NCBI GenBank assembly: GCA_034111105.1
Contig: JAWUXY010000077.1
Span: 1 to 64,000 of the forward strand
Length of the DNA stretch: 64,000 nt
From: Bermanella sp034111105
GTDB taxonomy: Bacteria > Pseudomonadota > Gammaproteobacteria > Pseudomonadales > Oceanobacteraceae
Reading direction: 5' to 3'
Shown here piece by piece: positions 25,049 to 33,848 of this stretch (the first letter of the stretch is position 1; each line of letters opens with the position of its first letter). The notes under the pieces are model-generated. The model did no database searches. It was not told where the DNA came from and saw only the letters and a program-made list of their open reading frames with translations. A program made the translations under genes and the position numbers.

Positions 25049-26857
25049 ATGAAAAAGATGTTAGCTTGTTGTTTTTTATTCCCAATGGTTTTAATGAGTG
25101 CCTTTTCTTGGTCCAGTGCGACGCTTGTAGAGGGCAGTGAGAATCGCATTATTGGTGGTGTCGACAGCAGTGAGGCGTATCCTTGGATGGTCTCCATTCA
25201 ACGGGGTTCGCATTTTTGTGGCGGGGTATTGATTGCCAAAGATTGGGTGTTAACGGCAGCCCATTGTCTTGATGATAAAATGGCAGAAGAATTAACATTA
25301 TATATTGGCTTAGAAAGTTTATCGTTTGCCGCTGGTGGCGATATTCGTAAGGCCGATTGGATCTTACTGCATCCTGATTATAACGACAGCCTGTATTACA
25401 GTGATTTAGCTCTTATTAAACTGAATCAAAGTGCGACCAAAACCCCTATCGATATTCTTAGCCGAGCAGATACCTTAGCACTGCAACAAAATGAACAACT
25501 GCGCATTTTAGGTTGGGGTGTGACGGATTCGGGATCGACATCAAGAGTGTTACAAGAAGTGGATGTCAGCTATCAGCGTGACGCTATTTGTAATAGCACT
25601 TACCCCATCAATAGTATTGGTGATTACTGGGATCGCAGTTTCTGCGCGGGTGAAGTCAGTGGTGGCAAAGATTCCTGTCAAGGTGATAGCGGCGGCCCCA
25701 TTTTAGTTAAAGCGAATAACGAATGGGCATTGTCAGGATTGGTAAGCTGGGGCAGTGGTTGTGCAGAGCCCGGTTTATACGGTGTTTACACTGAAGTCTC
25801 TGCCATGGTTGATTGGATTGAACAAAGACAAAATGGCGTGACGTTATTAGGTGAAGGCAAAATTGGATTTATGGGACGCGGTAGAGACAAGCCTCAAACC
25901 TTTACTGTGTTTAATACATCGCAAGAAGCAGAAGCTATTAAGCAAAAATCGGTTAACAATATATATTTCGATATTGATGATGCTGACTGGTTATTAGGTG
26001 ATTCTGTTCCTGCAGGTTATGCCTGTGAATTTAAAGTAAACGCTCAAGCCGATATTATAGGGGAGCATTTTGCGCAATTGGAATTAGAGTTGGCTGATTA
26101 TAATGTCACTCACGATTTAAATTCAAAAGTACTAGATTCTATTTCGGCACCGGCACTGGATACGCAATGGGAGTTCTTTAGCGGTACATCTAAAAACACA
26201 GAGCATGGTGCATCGTGGTACCAGCAAACCGATGCACAGCAGGGCGCTGTTATGAAGTCAGGTAATGCTTCATTAGGCGGCCGCTCAGTATTGCTCACAT
26301 ATCTTAATGGCCCAGTGGGTGATGAAACCCAATATTTGAAGTTTGAATCACAGGTTGTCAACGGTGGCAGTAATTATTTGGGCGTGTATGTTAATGAGAA
26401 AACCCCAACCATAATTAATAATCAAAACTGGTCGACCTATGCGGTTACGTTAGAGCAGGGTATTAATCATGTGATGTTTATTTATTTTCAATCTCTTGTT
26501 TCATTAGGCTATGTGCAACTTAATAATTTAAGGGTGTGCTCAGACCGATTTAATGAGTCTACTTGCTCAAGCGCCAGTGGCTTTTATAACACAGATGATT
26601 TAGCCAGTGTTGATGATCCTGCTGTGTCCGATACTTGGCAATCTGTATGCTCAGCCTTGGATTACAGTAATAATGCCATGGTTTATGCTAACCGAGTGTC
26701 GAGTGATATTGTATTCAAAAGTGAAGAGGATCGTTTGTCGGGTAGTAAAGTAACAGGCGGCATTATCGAATCTCGACAGGGTGGTGGTGTCTTTAACGCT
26801 TGGTTAGCCTTACTGAGTTTATTGATAATGTTTGGCTTTAATATTAAACGGCAGTAA
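25049..26857 (+). CDS. Secreted trypsin-like serine protease with GlyGly-CTERM sorting tail
   Basis: 602 residues. A signal peptide (1-24) leads to the activation site RIIGGVDSSE (IIGG 34-37). The catalytic triad is H72 (TAAHC), D119 (YYSDLAL) and S214 (GDSGGP), and D208, six residues before the serine, marks trypsin-like specificity for Arg/Lys. The protease domain ends about 265 and is followed by about 300 residues of beta-rich accessory region (two further Ig-like parts). The C-terminus (about 577-602) is a GlyGly-CTERM tail: ESRQGGGVFNAWLALLSLL and a basic end, the signal cut by rhombosortase and moved by type II secretion in Vibrio VesB-type proteases. A Cys-rich accessory region suggests surface retention. 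Confidence 0.9.
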   Translation: MKKMLACCFLFPMVLMSAFSWSSATLVEGSENRIIGGVDSSEAYPWMVSIQRGSHFCGGVLIAKDWVLTAAHCLDDKMAEELTLYIGLESLSFAAGGDIRKADWILLHPDYNDSLYYSDLALIKLNQSATKTPIDILSRADTLALQQNEQLRILGWGVTDSGSTSRVLQEVDVSYQRDAICNSTYPINSIGDYWDRSFCAGEVSGGKDSCQGDSGGPILVKANNEWALSGLVSWGSGCAEPGLYGVYTEVSAMVDWIEQRQNGVTLLGEGKIGFMGRGRDKPQTFTVFNTSQEAEAIKQKSVNNIYFDIDDADWLLGDSVPAGYACEFKVNAQADIIGEHFAQLELELADYNVTHDLNSKVLDSISAPALDTQWEFFSGTSKNTEHGASWYQQTDAQQGAVMKSGNASLGGRSVLLTYLNGPVGDETQYLKFESQVVNGGSNYLGVYVNEKTPTIINNQNWSTYAVTLEQGINHVMFIYFQSLVSLGYVQLNNLRVCSDRFNESTCSSASGFYNTDDLASVDDPAVSDTWQSVCSALDYSNNAMVYANRVSSDIVFKSEEDRLSGSKVTGGIIESRQGGGVFNAWLALLSLLIMFGFNIKRQ

Positions 26858-27584
26858 TTTGCTTTAGCCGTTTAATGTAATAATTAAGAGAGAACCCTAG
26901 TTTTTTGGCTAGGGTTTTTGTATGAGCCGGTAATAAAAAGTCGTCGAGAGGGTAAGATTTACCTGCATAAATAATTAAGTTGCCACCACCACTATTGCAC
27001 GTATAAATACAATTAAAATCATCATGCAATTGTTGAAGAATGTCACTGTTTAAATCATGGTCTAGCCAATAATTGAGTACAAACCAGCCGTTTTCTGATA
27101 CTCGTTTTGCGCAATTTTTCAAGAAATCACGCTGCATTTGAACATCGTCTATACCATTATGGTGATACAGGTCTGCTACCAATATATCAAAACACCCTTG
27201 TGCTTCTTCCATGTATGATGACGCATCTTCGTTGACGATGTTTAGTCGTGTTTCATTTTTAGGCAATGCAAAGTAACGATGTGCGATTCTGACAACATCC
27301 GCTCTTAATTCGATGGCGGTAATATGGGCTTGCTCGCAGCTATTGAGAAACGAATAAACCAGTGTGCCGCCGCCTAATCCTAAAACCGCTACCGTTTTTG
27401 GCTGGCAAAATAGCAGCGAGAGCATGATGGCCCGCGTGTATTCGTGTTGTGGAATATGAGGCTCATTCTTTACTTGGCAGCTTTGCTCGTGTTCATTACC
27501 AAACGTCAGATAGCGTTTAGCGCCATCATCGAGAACTTCGATGGTGCCGAGCGCATCAATGGTTTTATGAATGGATTTTAGCAT
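26844..27584 (-). CDS. Spermidine-synthase-like methyltransferase-fold protein
   Basis: 246 residues, one Rossmann-like aminopropyl/methyl-transferase domain. TVAVLGLGGGTLVYSFLNSC is the nucleotide-binding motif I of the spermidine synthase family, AIELRADVVRIAHRYFALPK follows with the acidic residue that binds ribose, and DILVADLYHHNGIDDVQMQR carries the motif-III aspartate. Proteins of this kind (annotated as spermidine synthase-like or fused transferases) often lack proof of polyamine synthesis, so no pathway is claimed. The 3' end overlaps the convergent protease gene by 14 bases, and there is no terminator between. Start ATG 27584. Confidence 0.8.
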   Translation of the reverse strand: MLKSIHKTIDALGTIEVLDDGAKRYLTFGNEHEQSCQVKNEPHIPQHEYTRAIMLSLLFCQPKTVAVLGLGGGTLVYSFLNSCEQAHITAIELRADVVRIAHRYFALPKNETRLNIVNEDASSYMEEAQGCFDILVADLYHHNGIDDVQMQRDFLKNCAKRVSENGWFVLNYWLDHDLNSDILQQLHDDFNCIYTCNSGGGNLIIYAGKSYPLDDFLLPAHTKTLAKKLGFSLNYYIKRLKQITAV

Positions 27585-27746
27585 TTAGGTGATTTGACCC
27601 TCTTTGGGCAGATTAGGTGTAGTCGTTACGTGACTGAGCCAATTGAGCTTTAAAATACGTAATGGCTGAATATCGCCATGTTATAGAACTCTACGTGTGA
27701 ATTAAAGGTTGGTATTGGAGGTGGGAGCGGGTGAGCAGGCATAAAA

Positions 27747-27765
27747 AAACCGCCATTGGCGGTTT
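27747..27765. terminator. Intrinsic terminator, bidirectional
   Basis: AAACCGCCA and TGGCGGTTT pair perfectly (9 bp with a 1-base loop core), with A-run before and TT after. It stops the minus-strand bfd transcript (ending 27787) and could also serve the other side. Confidence 0.8.
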
Positions 27766-27786
27766 AGTGATGAGACTTAAATCAGG

Positions 27787-27975
27787 CTAAGCGACTTGTG
27801 CGTCATAGAATGCACACTCTTGACTGGTCTTGATCATCTCTTTACAGGTGTTACCGCATTGACCGCAGTCACTGGCAACGCCAAGTTGCTCGCGCAAAGC
27901 CTTATAATCAGCGCCTTCATCGATGGCTTGCTGAACTTGGCGCTCTGTAATTCCTTTGCAAAGGCACACATACAT
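27787..27975 (-). CDS. bfd: Bacterioferritin-associated ferredoxin (Bfd)
   Basis: 62 residues from ATG 27975; a longer frame from further upstream was rejected since all Bfd homologues start MYVCLCKG. The [2Fe-2S] ligands are C4 and C6 (VCLC) plus C38 and C41 (ASDCGQCGN), the canonical CxC..CxxC spacing, with extra cysteines at NTC and QEC. Bfd donates electrons to bacterioferritin to release stored iron under iron starvation. A candidate Fur box (14 of 19 consensus positions) lies about 50 bases upstream of its start, and the gene upstream in the same direction encodes a PepSY membrane protein, so the pair looks iron-controlled. Confidence 0.93.
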   Translation of the reverse strand: MYVCLCKGITERQVQQAIDEGADYKALREQLGVASDCGQCGNTCKEMIKTSQECAFYDAQVA

Positions 27976-28023
27976 AGTGATGAACCCATTAAATTTGTCT
28001 ATGGGTCTAATAGTAGTGTGAAT

Positions 28024-28042
28024 GAGATGGATTATCAATAGC
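28024..28042 (-). promoter_or_regulatory. Candidate Fur box upstream of bfd
   Basis: On the minus strand the 19 bases GCTATTGATAATCCATCTC match the Fur consensus GATAATGATAATCATTATC at 14 positions (counted by hand), including the central TGATAATC. The position, about 50 bases before the bfd start and between the PepSY gene and bfd, fits a bfd promoter. Confidence 0.6.
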
Positions 28043-28065
28043 ATTATGCAATAAATCTTATTTAG

Positions 28066-28623
28066 CTAACTAAGGCTAAACATTGCGGCTAGCAGTAAGA
28101 CCCCAGCTGAGAGCCCAAGGTAGGTTGTAAGCCTATATTTAGGCATGCCTAGTCCCATTAGGACGCCACTGATAAGAATAACTAATAGACTCACCGCCAT
28201 GAGGGCTGCGTACAGTTTGAACGCCGCGCCACCTTTTGCTTTATGTAATTGAACAAACTGGCGATAAACCGAGGCCCTAGCCACTTCTAATTTGGCTAGG
28301 TCGCTGCCTTTATCTGAGCTTAATGTGATGTCTGATTCACGACCTGCCCATTGTAAAACATGACTGTGGTCTGTGGATTTGAGCTTTGCAGCCCCGCTTG
28401 GGTAGGCATGATTCTGCTTATCAAGCTCTTGCTGGGTGTAGTTAATTAAGCTTCCTAGGTCACCTTTCAACGGTTCTGCTAAGGGCATTTTATAGGTTTG
28501 CTTGTCATAACCGCCTTTTACACCCCAAGTATAAAAGCCACCGGTGATGGCAAACATAGCGATGGCAGGCAGCAATATGGCCGCTAGAATCAAATGCAAA
28601 TTGATGAGTTGGGTGCGCTTCAT
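28066..28623 (-). CDS. PepSY-domain membrane protein (iron-uptake-associated)
   Basis: 185 residues. An N-terminal helix (about 8-32, LHLILAAILLPAIAMFAITG) leads to an extracytoplasmic PepSY-like part with the GGFYTWGVKGGYD start, and the C-terminus has two further helices (about 135-157 and 162-183). PepSY-associated TM proteins of this type accompany siderophore and haem uptake systems and may act as ferric reductases. Its next gene in the same direction is bfd, with a candidate Fur box between, in line with iron limitation control. No TonB-dependent receptor gene is in the window, so the ferric substrate is unknown. Start ATG 28623. Confidence 0.75.
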   Translation of the reverse strand: MKRTQLINLHLILAAILLPAIAMFAITGGFYTWGVKGGYDKQTYKMPLAEPLKGDLGSLINYTQQELDKQNHAYPSGAAKLKSTDHSHVLQWAGRESDITLSSDKGSDLAKLEVARASVYRQFVQLHKAKGGAAFKLYAALMAVSLLVILISGVLMGLGMPKYRLTTYLGLSAGVLLLAAMFSLS

Positions 28624-29068
28624 AAATACCTTTAATACTCTAAATTTGATGATGCGTTATTGTGACGCGATGAAACTTAACACAACCTTAAAGACGCTTT
28701 TATGAATCAGATCAGTGTTGGATCAAATCAGTGGCAATAGGTTTGTAAATAAGTCGTTTCGATTCGAATGCTATACCGTCATGTTTTAAATACACATTGT
28801 GATTAGTTAAGCACTGATTAAGAAGACGACTCCATATTGATTAAGCTGGCGATGGCTTGATTTAATTTGAACGTTGGTCAAATTTAAGTAGATGATCGTG
28901 CTGATGTAGTGATGCTAGAGCCTGTGTGTGGTCGGTTTATTCCTACGGCATGATGTGAATACCTAATTGGGCTGGCTTAATTCGCATAAGAAGTTGTCTT
29001 AAGAAGACACCACATATTCTTAGTATCTTGTTAAGCTAGCATGACAAAAAATAATAAGTAATTTAAAA
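28624..29068. other. 445-base intergenic region with imperfect direct repeats, no gene
   Basis: No open frame here has family resemblance. Two related segments, TTAAGAAGACGACTCCATAT (about 28818) and TTAAGAAGACACCACATATT (about 29000), each followed within 30 bases by TTAAGCTRGC, form an imperfect direct repeat. The second contains the palindrome GTCTTAAGAAGAC. These could be regulatory repeats or remnants of a duplicated promoter for the divergent genes. Confidence 0.45.
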
Positions 29069-29878
29069 ATGATGAAATTTAAAACAGTGGTAATTACCGG
29101 TGGTTCAAGTGGTATCGGGTTAGATTTAGCAAAAGCCTATGTTGAGCAAGGTTGCGATGTCGCTTTGTTGGCTCGTAACCAAGATAAGTTAGATGCAGCC
29201 GTTCAGGCTTGTCAGATACTTGCTAAAACAGCGGATCAAAAAATAAGAGCATACAGTGTTGATGTTGCGGATGCTCAAGCGTTGTCATGCTGTGTGGCGA
29301 CAATTAAGCAAGACTTGTCTACGCCTGACTTGTTGATCTTAAGTGCAGGTATTGTGGCCAGTGAGCGATTTATCGAACAAAGCGATGCGGGGTTTGAGCG
29401 TATTATGCAAACCAATGTAATGGGTAGCCGCTTAGTGGTGCGTGCGTTTATTAACGATATGATGGCACAAAAGCGCGGTCAAATTTGTTTTGTCAGTTCC
29501 CTAGGTGGGATCATTTCAACGTATGGTTATAGTGCTTACAGCGCTTCTAAATTTGCAGTGATTGGAATGGCGGGTGCGTTACGTCAAGAGGTGCATGAAT
29601 ACGGTGTGGGTGTCAGTGTATTGTGTCCACCCGAAGTAGATACACCAATGGTGGCGAAAGAGAGCGAGCATATCTTGCCGCAAACTCGCTTTATTAAAGA
29701 CATTGGTGGCACGTTAAATGTGAAAACCGTGACTAAGTCTGCAGTTAAAGGCATTAATAAAAACCAATTTATTATTGTGCCTGGACTCATGGCCAAATTA
29801 TCGTATGCGCAAGCGCGCTTTATGCCCAGAGTGTTTGGTTGGTTTATGCAATTAATGGTGAAATTTTCGAGTAAATAA
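29069..29878 (+). CDS. SDR-family oxidoreductase (3-ketodihydrosphingosine-reductase-like)
   Basis: 269 residues, a classical short-chain dehydrogenase. VVITGGSSGIGLDLAKAYVE is the TGxxxGxG cofactor motif, LILSAGIV the NAG-type strand, and SSLGGIISTYGYSAYSASKF holds the catalytic Ser, Tyr and Lys (YSASK). The basic residues after strand 2 (LLARNQDKLD) suggest NADPH. The whole layout, including the extended C-terminal SYAQARFMPRVFGWFMQLMV tail, resembles 3-ketodihydrosphingosine reductases, but short-chain enzymes of many substrates share this form. Start ATG 29069. A strong terminator follows. Confidence 0.82.
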   Translation: MMKFKTVVITGGSSGIGLDLAKAYVEQGCDVALLARNQDKLDAAVQACQILAKTADQKIRAYSVDVADAQALSCCVATIKQDLSTPDLLILSAGIVASERFIEQSDAGFERIMQTNVMGSRLVVRAFINDMMAQKRGQICFVSSLGGIISTYGYSAYSASKFAVIGMAGALRQEVHEYGVGVSVLCPPEVDTPMVAKESEHILPQTRFIKDIGGTLNVKTVTKSAVKGINKNQFIIVPGLMAKLSYAQARFMPRVFGWFMQLMVKFSSK

Positions 29879-29897
29879 TTTTGTATTTTATTCATAC

Positions 29898-29928
29898 AAA
29901 AAAGGCATACTCAGTATGCCTTTTTTGT
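29898..29928. terminator. Intrinsic bidirectional terminator
   Basis: AAAAAAGGCATAC and GTATGCCTTTTTT form a 13-bp perfect stem with a loop of a few bases and T-run on both exits, between the convergent SDR and membrane protein genes. Confidence 0.9.
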
Positions 29929-29930
29929 TT

Positions 29931-30587
29931 TTAATTTTTCGCAGGCGCTTGCCAGTCATAGTATGCCGAATAAAAGTAGACTGCGATTAAGAGCGCCAGC
30001 CACCATTCAATGGCGTTGACAATGTCATCGCCACTGTCGAGTGCCTTAAAGGTTAATGCAACGGCGATCATGATGCCTTGCACGCCCACCGTTACCCACT
30101 TTATTTTTAGTGAAATCGATTTCAGTGTCAGTTTGATTTCTTTGCGTGAACATAACGCAAGATGCAGTGCCTGAGCTACGAATGTCACAAGAAAAAACAA
30201 AATTGCTCCTGCCACATGAACATCCCAGTTGATGGCGTCTCTTGGGGGGATCAACACTGCCGTGGCCACAATCAATAATATGGCACCGATCACACCAAGA
30301 ATGGTGCTAGCGGGGTTTAACCAGCTAGTGCTGATGGATTTTAATTGCTTAAAGCTCACCGCCCACCACATAATGAAAAATGCACAGGCCATAATCATAC
30401 CGCCACGAAACACGTAACCTTCTGGACTATAAATGCCAGCATCAGTAATGTTTAGACAACCTTGAAAGAAAGGGTTACAACTTTCTATTTTGGGATGATC
30501 AAATTGCAAAGCAATAAGATAGCTGACCAAAATAGTACCCTGACTAAGAATCAAACAAGTAAGAGCTAATAGCGGTTTTAAACCCAT
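29931..30587 (-). CDS. Integral membrane protein, Frag1/DRAM/Sfk1-like
   Basis: 218 residues with six hydrophobic helices and short loops. After helix 1 comes a soluble loop with a pair of cysteines (ESCNPFFQGC) and LNITDAGIYSPEGYVFRGGM. The phrase ITDAGxYxPEG-xF is the recognisable Frag1/DRAM/Sfk1 motif (P/S-x-I-S-D-x-G-x-x-P-E). Members are linked to lipid handling and membrane homeostasis, and bacterial members have no firm role. It converges on the SDR gene, sharing the terminator at 29898. Start ATG 30587 with AGGTGT upstream. Confidence 0.65.
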   Translation of the reverse strand: MGLKPLLALTCLILSQGTILVSYLIALQFDHPKIESCNPFFQGCLNITDAGIYSPEGYVFRGGMIMACAFFIMWWAVSFKQLKSISTSWLNPASTILGVIGAILLIVATAVLIPPRDAINWDVHVAGAILFFLVTFVAQALHLALCSRKEIKLTLKSISLKIKWVTVGVQGIMIAVALTFKALDSGDDIVNAIEWWLALLIAVYFYSAYYDWQAPAKN

Positions 30588-30669
30588 AAAACACCTCTTT
30601 TAATATATGCGCTGATGTTAGCACTATAATGCTTTATTATGACTTTTTCTAATTTTGTAAGGCCTAATC

Positions 30670-31623
30670 TTGGACGCCCATTTCAGCATGATCGTTAACC
30701 AACAACAGCAAGAGACAGGCTTATTAGCGTGTCTGTTGCCGTGTATTCCTTATTTAAGTGTAGAGCAATGGCAGCAATTGCTAGGACAAGGCTTAATAAA
30801 ATTAGATGGCCTAGTGGTGAATCAAGATTGTGCGATTAGCCAAGGGCAGGTGATTGATTACACAGTGCCTGATTATCAAGAAGATGAAGTGGATACAAAT
30901 TGGACACTGCTTTGGCAAAATGAACAGATTGCAGCGGTACATAAACCTGCCAATTTACCGGTGAGCCGCACCACGCGTAATGTGTACAACACACTTATTC
31001 AATTGTTGCGCCGTGAAAGCCCATGGCCAGATGCACACTTGTTACACCGCTTAGATTTAGAAACATCGGGCATACTATTAATTGCCCAAGATAACGAACA
31101 AGCAAAGTATTACCAGCCAAAGCTTGCGCAATTAATGCAACGCAAAAAATATCGCGCCATTATTCATGGTGAACCAAGTTGGCAAACGCGACAGCACCAG
31201 AGTTATTTGAATACCTTAAAAGACAGTGCAATACGTTGTCAGATGCATAGCGTCGCGCAAGGCCAAGGCAAGTTAAGTGAAACCCATTTTACGGTATTAA
31301 AAAGCACTAATGGTTTTAGCTTGGTTGAATGTGAGTTATTAACCGGGCGCAAACATCAAATTCGCGCTCACCTATCTGAGTTAGGCCACCCAATTGTCGG
31401 TGATAAAATCTACAGCAATGACGGTGCGTTTTATTTAAAACGTTTGGACGATAATCTAGCGCAGGCGGATTATGATACGTTATTAACCGAGCACCACTTG
31501 TTACACGCTTACGAAATTCAGTTGCACAATATGTGGCAAGAGAATGCGCCTAATATCATTATTCATGACGAAACATATTCAGATGAATGGCTGGCCTTTG
31601 TTGAAAAAGTAGGGCTTGCATAA
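30670..31623 (+). CDS. RluA-family pseudouridine synthase
   Basis: 317 residues from TTG 30670 (AAGG seven bases upstream; ATG 30688 is an alternative). Residues about 15-75 form an S4-like RNA-binding region, and the catalytic domain follows, with HLLHRLDLETSGILLIAQDN holding the catalytic aspartate in the HRLDxxTSG motif, and ALTGRKHQIRAHLSELGHPI-type text (ELLTGRKHQIRAHL) as the second conserved motif. It isomerises a uridine in rRNA or tRNA; the RluA/RluC/RluD branch and the target base cannot be named. Lone gene, divergent from the membrane protein gene. Confidence 0.88.
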   Translation: MDAHFSMIVNQQQQETGLLACLLPCIPYLSVEQWQQLLGQGLIKLDGLVVNQDCAISQGQVIDYTVPDYQEDEVDTNWTLLWQNEQIAAVHKPANLPVSRTTRNVYNTLIQLLRRESPWPDAHLLHRLDLETSGILLIAQDNEQAKYYQPKLAQLMQRKKYRAIIHGEPSWQTRQHQSYLNTLKDSAIRCQMHSVAQGQGKLSETHFTVLKSTNGFSLVECELLTGRKHQIRAHLSELGHPIVGDKIYSNDGAFYLKRLDDNLAQADYDTLLTEHHLLHAYEIQLHNMWQENAPNIIIHDETYSDEWLAFVEKVGLA

Positions 31624-31664
31624 CATTAGAATGTATTCACATCACAAGTCGTATTCCCTTTGTA

Positions 31665-32543
31665 TTAATGAGTGGTATCTAAATGCTGTTGCAGGTAATC
31701 CACCAATTGCCGAATCTTCGCGGATAAATGTCGATTATTTGGGTACACCGCCCAAATATTCTCTTGTTTGACTTTATATTGTGTCAACACCTCGATTAAT
31801 TGTGACTGCTTTAAGTATTGGTCTACGTAGTAGTTAGGCAGTTGCACAATGCCGATGCCTTTTAGCGCAGCGTCCACCAAACCATAGCCACTGTTACAGT
31901 TTAAATTACCGGTGACTTTTATGGTTCTTTCCTTTTTGTTGTCGGCAAATCGCCAATAACTGTGTTGTCCCATTAAACAATTGTGCTGGCTAAGTTCGGT
32001 GAGTGAATGGGGCGTGCCGTGGTGCTGCAAATATTCAGGGGAGGCGCACACGCGATAATCACGCTGGCTAATGGGTTTGGCCATTAAGCTTGAATCTTTT
32101 AACTTGCCTAGGCGTATCGCTAGGTCGTAGCCGCCTTCAACCAAATCAAGTTGTTGATTGGTTAAATTAGAGGTGACTTCGATGGCGGGGTGTTGGCGCA
32201 TGAAATCATGAATCAGCGGTAATATGTAAGTTTCACCATACATCACAGGTGCTGTGAGCTTAATACTGCCTTGTGGCGTGTCTTTTAAATTGCCCAGTGC
32301 ACGTTCGGCATCTTTAAGGTCGTTTAATACTTGGCGACAGTGTCGGCTGTAAATCTCGCCTTCTGCGGTCAGGGAGACTTTGCGCGTGGTACGGTAAAGC
32401 AATTTACTGTCTAGACGCTGCTCTAGTTGGGATACCTGTCGGCTCACTTGTGCAACAGATACATCAAGCTTGGCGGCAGCCAGTGTAAAGCTGCCCAGTT
32501 CAGCTACGGTGACAAATTCCGATACGCCTTCCCAAATACGCAT
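31665..32543 (-). CDS. LysR-family transcriptional regulator, divergent from frmA
   Basis: 292 residues. N-terminal winged HTH (FVTVAELGSFTLAAAKLDVS; VAQVSRQVSQLEQRLDSKLL; RTTRKVSLTAEGEIYSRHCR) and C-terminal effector domain (GSIKLTAPVMYGETYILPLI; DLAIRLGKLKDSSLMAKPIS; AALKGIGIVQLPNYYVDQYL). It is divergent from the S-(hydroxymethyl)glutathione dehydrogenase gene, 162 bases away. LysR proteins sit in this spot beside frmA-type loci in many marine gammaproteobacteria, so it likely activates the formaldehyde genes. Start ATG 32543. Confidence 0.9.
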   Translation of the reverse strand: MRIWEGVSEFVTVAELGSFTLAAAKLDVSVAQVSRQVSQLEQRLDSKLLYRTTRKVSLTAEGEIYSRHCRQVLNDLKDAERALGNLKDTPQGSIKLTAPVMYGETYILPLIHDFMRQHPAIEVTSNLTNQQLDLVEGGYDLAIRLGKLKDSSLMAKPISQRDYRVCASPEYLQHHGTPHSLTELSQHNCLMGQHSYWRFADNKKERTIKVTGNLNCNSGYGLVDAALKGIGIVQLPNYYVDQYLKQSQLIEVLTQYKVKQENIWAVYPNNRHLSAKIRQLVDYLQQHLDTTH

Positions 32544-32705
32544 TATTATTACCTATATGTAAAAGTATTTTAATTTTAAAGGTGATTATCTTTATATGAG
32601 AAGTAATTACAATGATATTGAATCAAACATGAATAAATAGACAGGTATAAGCCTGTGAGCTGTACTGAGTGGCAGACACAGGTTTCTTCATAAAACGGAG
32701 TTCAT

Positions 32706-33836
32706 ATGACAGATACATTCATCAAATCAAAAGCCGCCATTGCGTGGGGCCCTAAGCAGCCTTTAAGCATTGAAGAAGTAGACGTAATGATGCCTCGTAA
32801 AGGCGAGGTGCTGGTTAAAATCATTGCCACAGGCGTATGCCATACCGATGCGTTTACGCTGTCAGGCGAAGACCCTGAAGGTGTGTTCCCTGCGATTCTG
32901 GGCCATGAAGGCGGCGGAGTGGTTGAAGCATTAGGCGAAGGCGTAACCAGTGTGGCCATTGGCGATCACGTGATTCCGCTTTACACCCCAGAGTGTGGCG
33001 AATGTAAATTCTGCCAATCAGGTAAAACCAATCTTTGTCAGCAAATACGTGAAACCCAAGGTAAAGGTTTAATGCCAGATGGCACCACACGTTTTTACAA
33101 AGACGGTGAGCCGATCTATCACTATATGGGCACGTCGACATTTTCTGAATACACGGTTTTACCTGAAATTTCATTAGCCAAAGTGAACAAAGCGGCACCA
33201 CTTGAAGAAGTCTGTTTGCTAGGCTGTGGTGTGACCACCGGCATGGGCGCAGTGATGAATACTGCAAAAGTTCAAAAGGGCGATACCGTTGCCATATTTG
33301 GTTTGGGCGGTATTGGCTTGTCAGCCATTATTGGTGCCACCATGGCAGGGGCGTCACGCATCATTGGTATTGATATTAACGAAAGTAAATATGAATTAGC
33401 CAAACAGCTTGGTGCGACCGATTGCATTAACCCAAACGATTTTGATAAGCCGATTCAAGACGTCATTGTTGAAATGACCGAAGGCGGGGTGGATTTCTCA
33501 TTTGAGTGTATTGGTAATGTCGATGTCATGCGTTCTGCCCTTGAGTGCTGTCATAAAGGTTGGGGTGAGTCGGTGATTATTGGTGTGGCCGGTGCCGGAC
33601 AAGAAATTTCGACCAGACCGTTCCAATTGGTGACGGGGCGTGTATGGCGCGGCAGTGCATTCGGTGGCGTAAAAGGGCGCAGTGAATTGCCTGGCATTGT
33701 TGAAAAATACTTAGCAGGTGAATTTAAATTGAATGACTTTATTACCCATACTATGGGTCTTGAAGACATCAACGAAGCCTTTGACTTAATGCACGAAGGC
33801 AAAAGCATTCGTTCTGTGATTCATTACAATAAATAA
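32706..33836 (+). CDS. frmA: S-(hydroxymethyl)glutathione dehydrogenase / class III alcohol dehydrogenase
   Basis: 376 residues. Zinc and NAD-dependent oxidation of S-hydroxymethylglutathione to S-formylglutathione, and also reduction of S-nitrosoglutathione. Catalytic zinc ligands C45 (GVCHTDAF), H67 and E68 (GHEGGG); structural zinc cysteines C97, C100, C103 and C111 (CGECKFCQSGKTNLC); the NAD fold starts VAIFGLGGIGLSAIIGA; and the class III signature ALECCHKGWGESVIIGVAGA is present. AGGA-type ribosome binding site (ACGGAG) precedes ATG 32706. A hairpin and the S-formylglutathione hydrolase gene follow, giving a complete glutathione-dependent formaldehyde pathway. Confidence 0.95.
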   Translation: MTDTFIKSKAAIAWGPKQPLSIEEVDVMMPRKGEVLVKIIATGVCHTDAFTLSGEDPEGVFPAILGHEGGGVVEALGEGVTSVAIGDHVIPLYTPECGECKFCQSGKTNLCQQIRETQGKGLMPDGTTRFYKDGEPIYHYMGTSTFSEYTVLPEISLAKVNKAAPLEEVCLLGCGVTTGMGAVMNTAKVQKGDTVAIFGLGGIGLSAIIGATMAGASRIIGIDINESKYELAKQLGATDCINPNDFDKPIQDVIVEMTEGGVDFSFECIGNVDVMRSALECCHKGWGESVIIGVAGAGQEISTRPFQLVTGRVWRGSAFGGVKGRSELPGIVEKYLAGEFKLNDFITHTMGLEDINEAFDLMHEGKSIRSVIHYNK

Positions 33837-33848
33837 ATTGCGGGCCAA

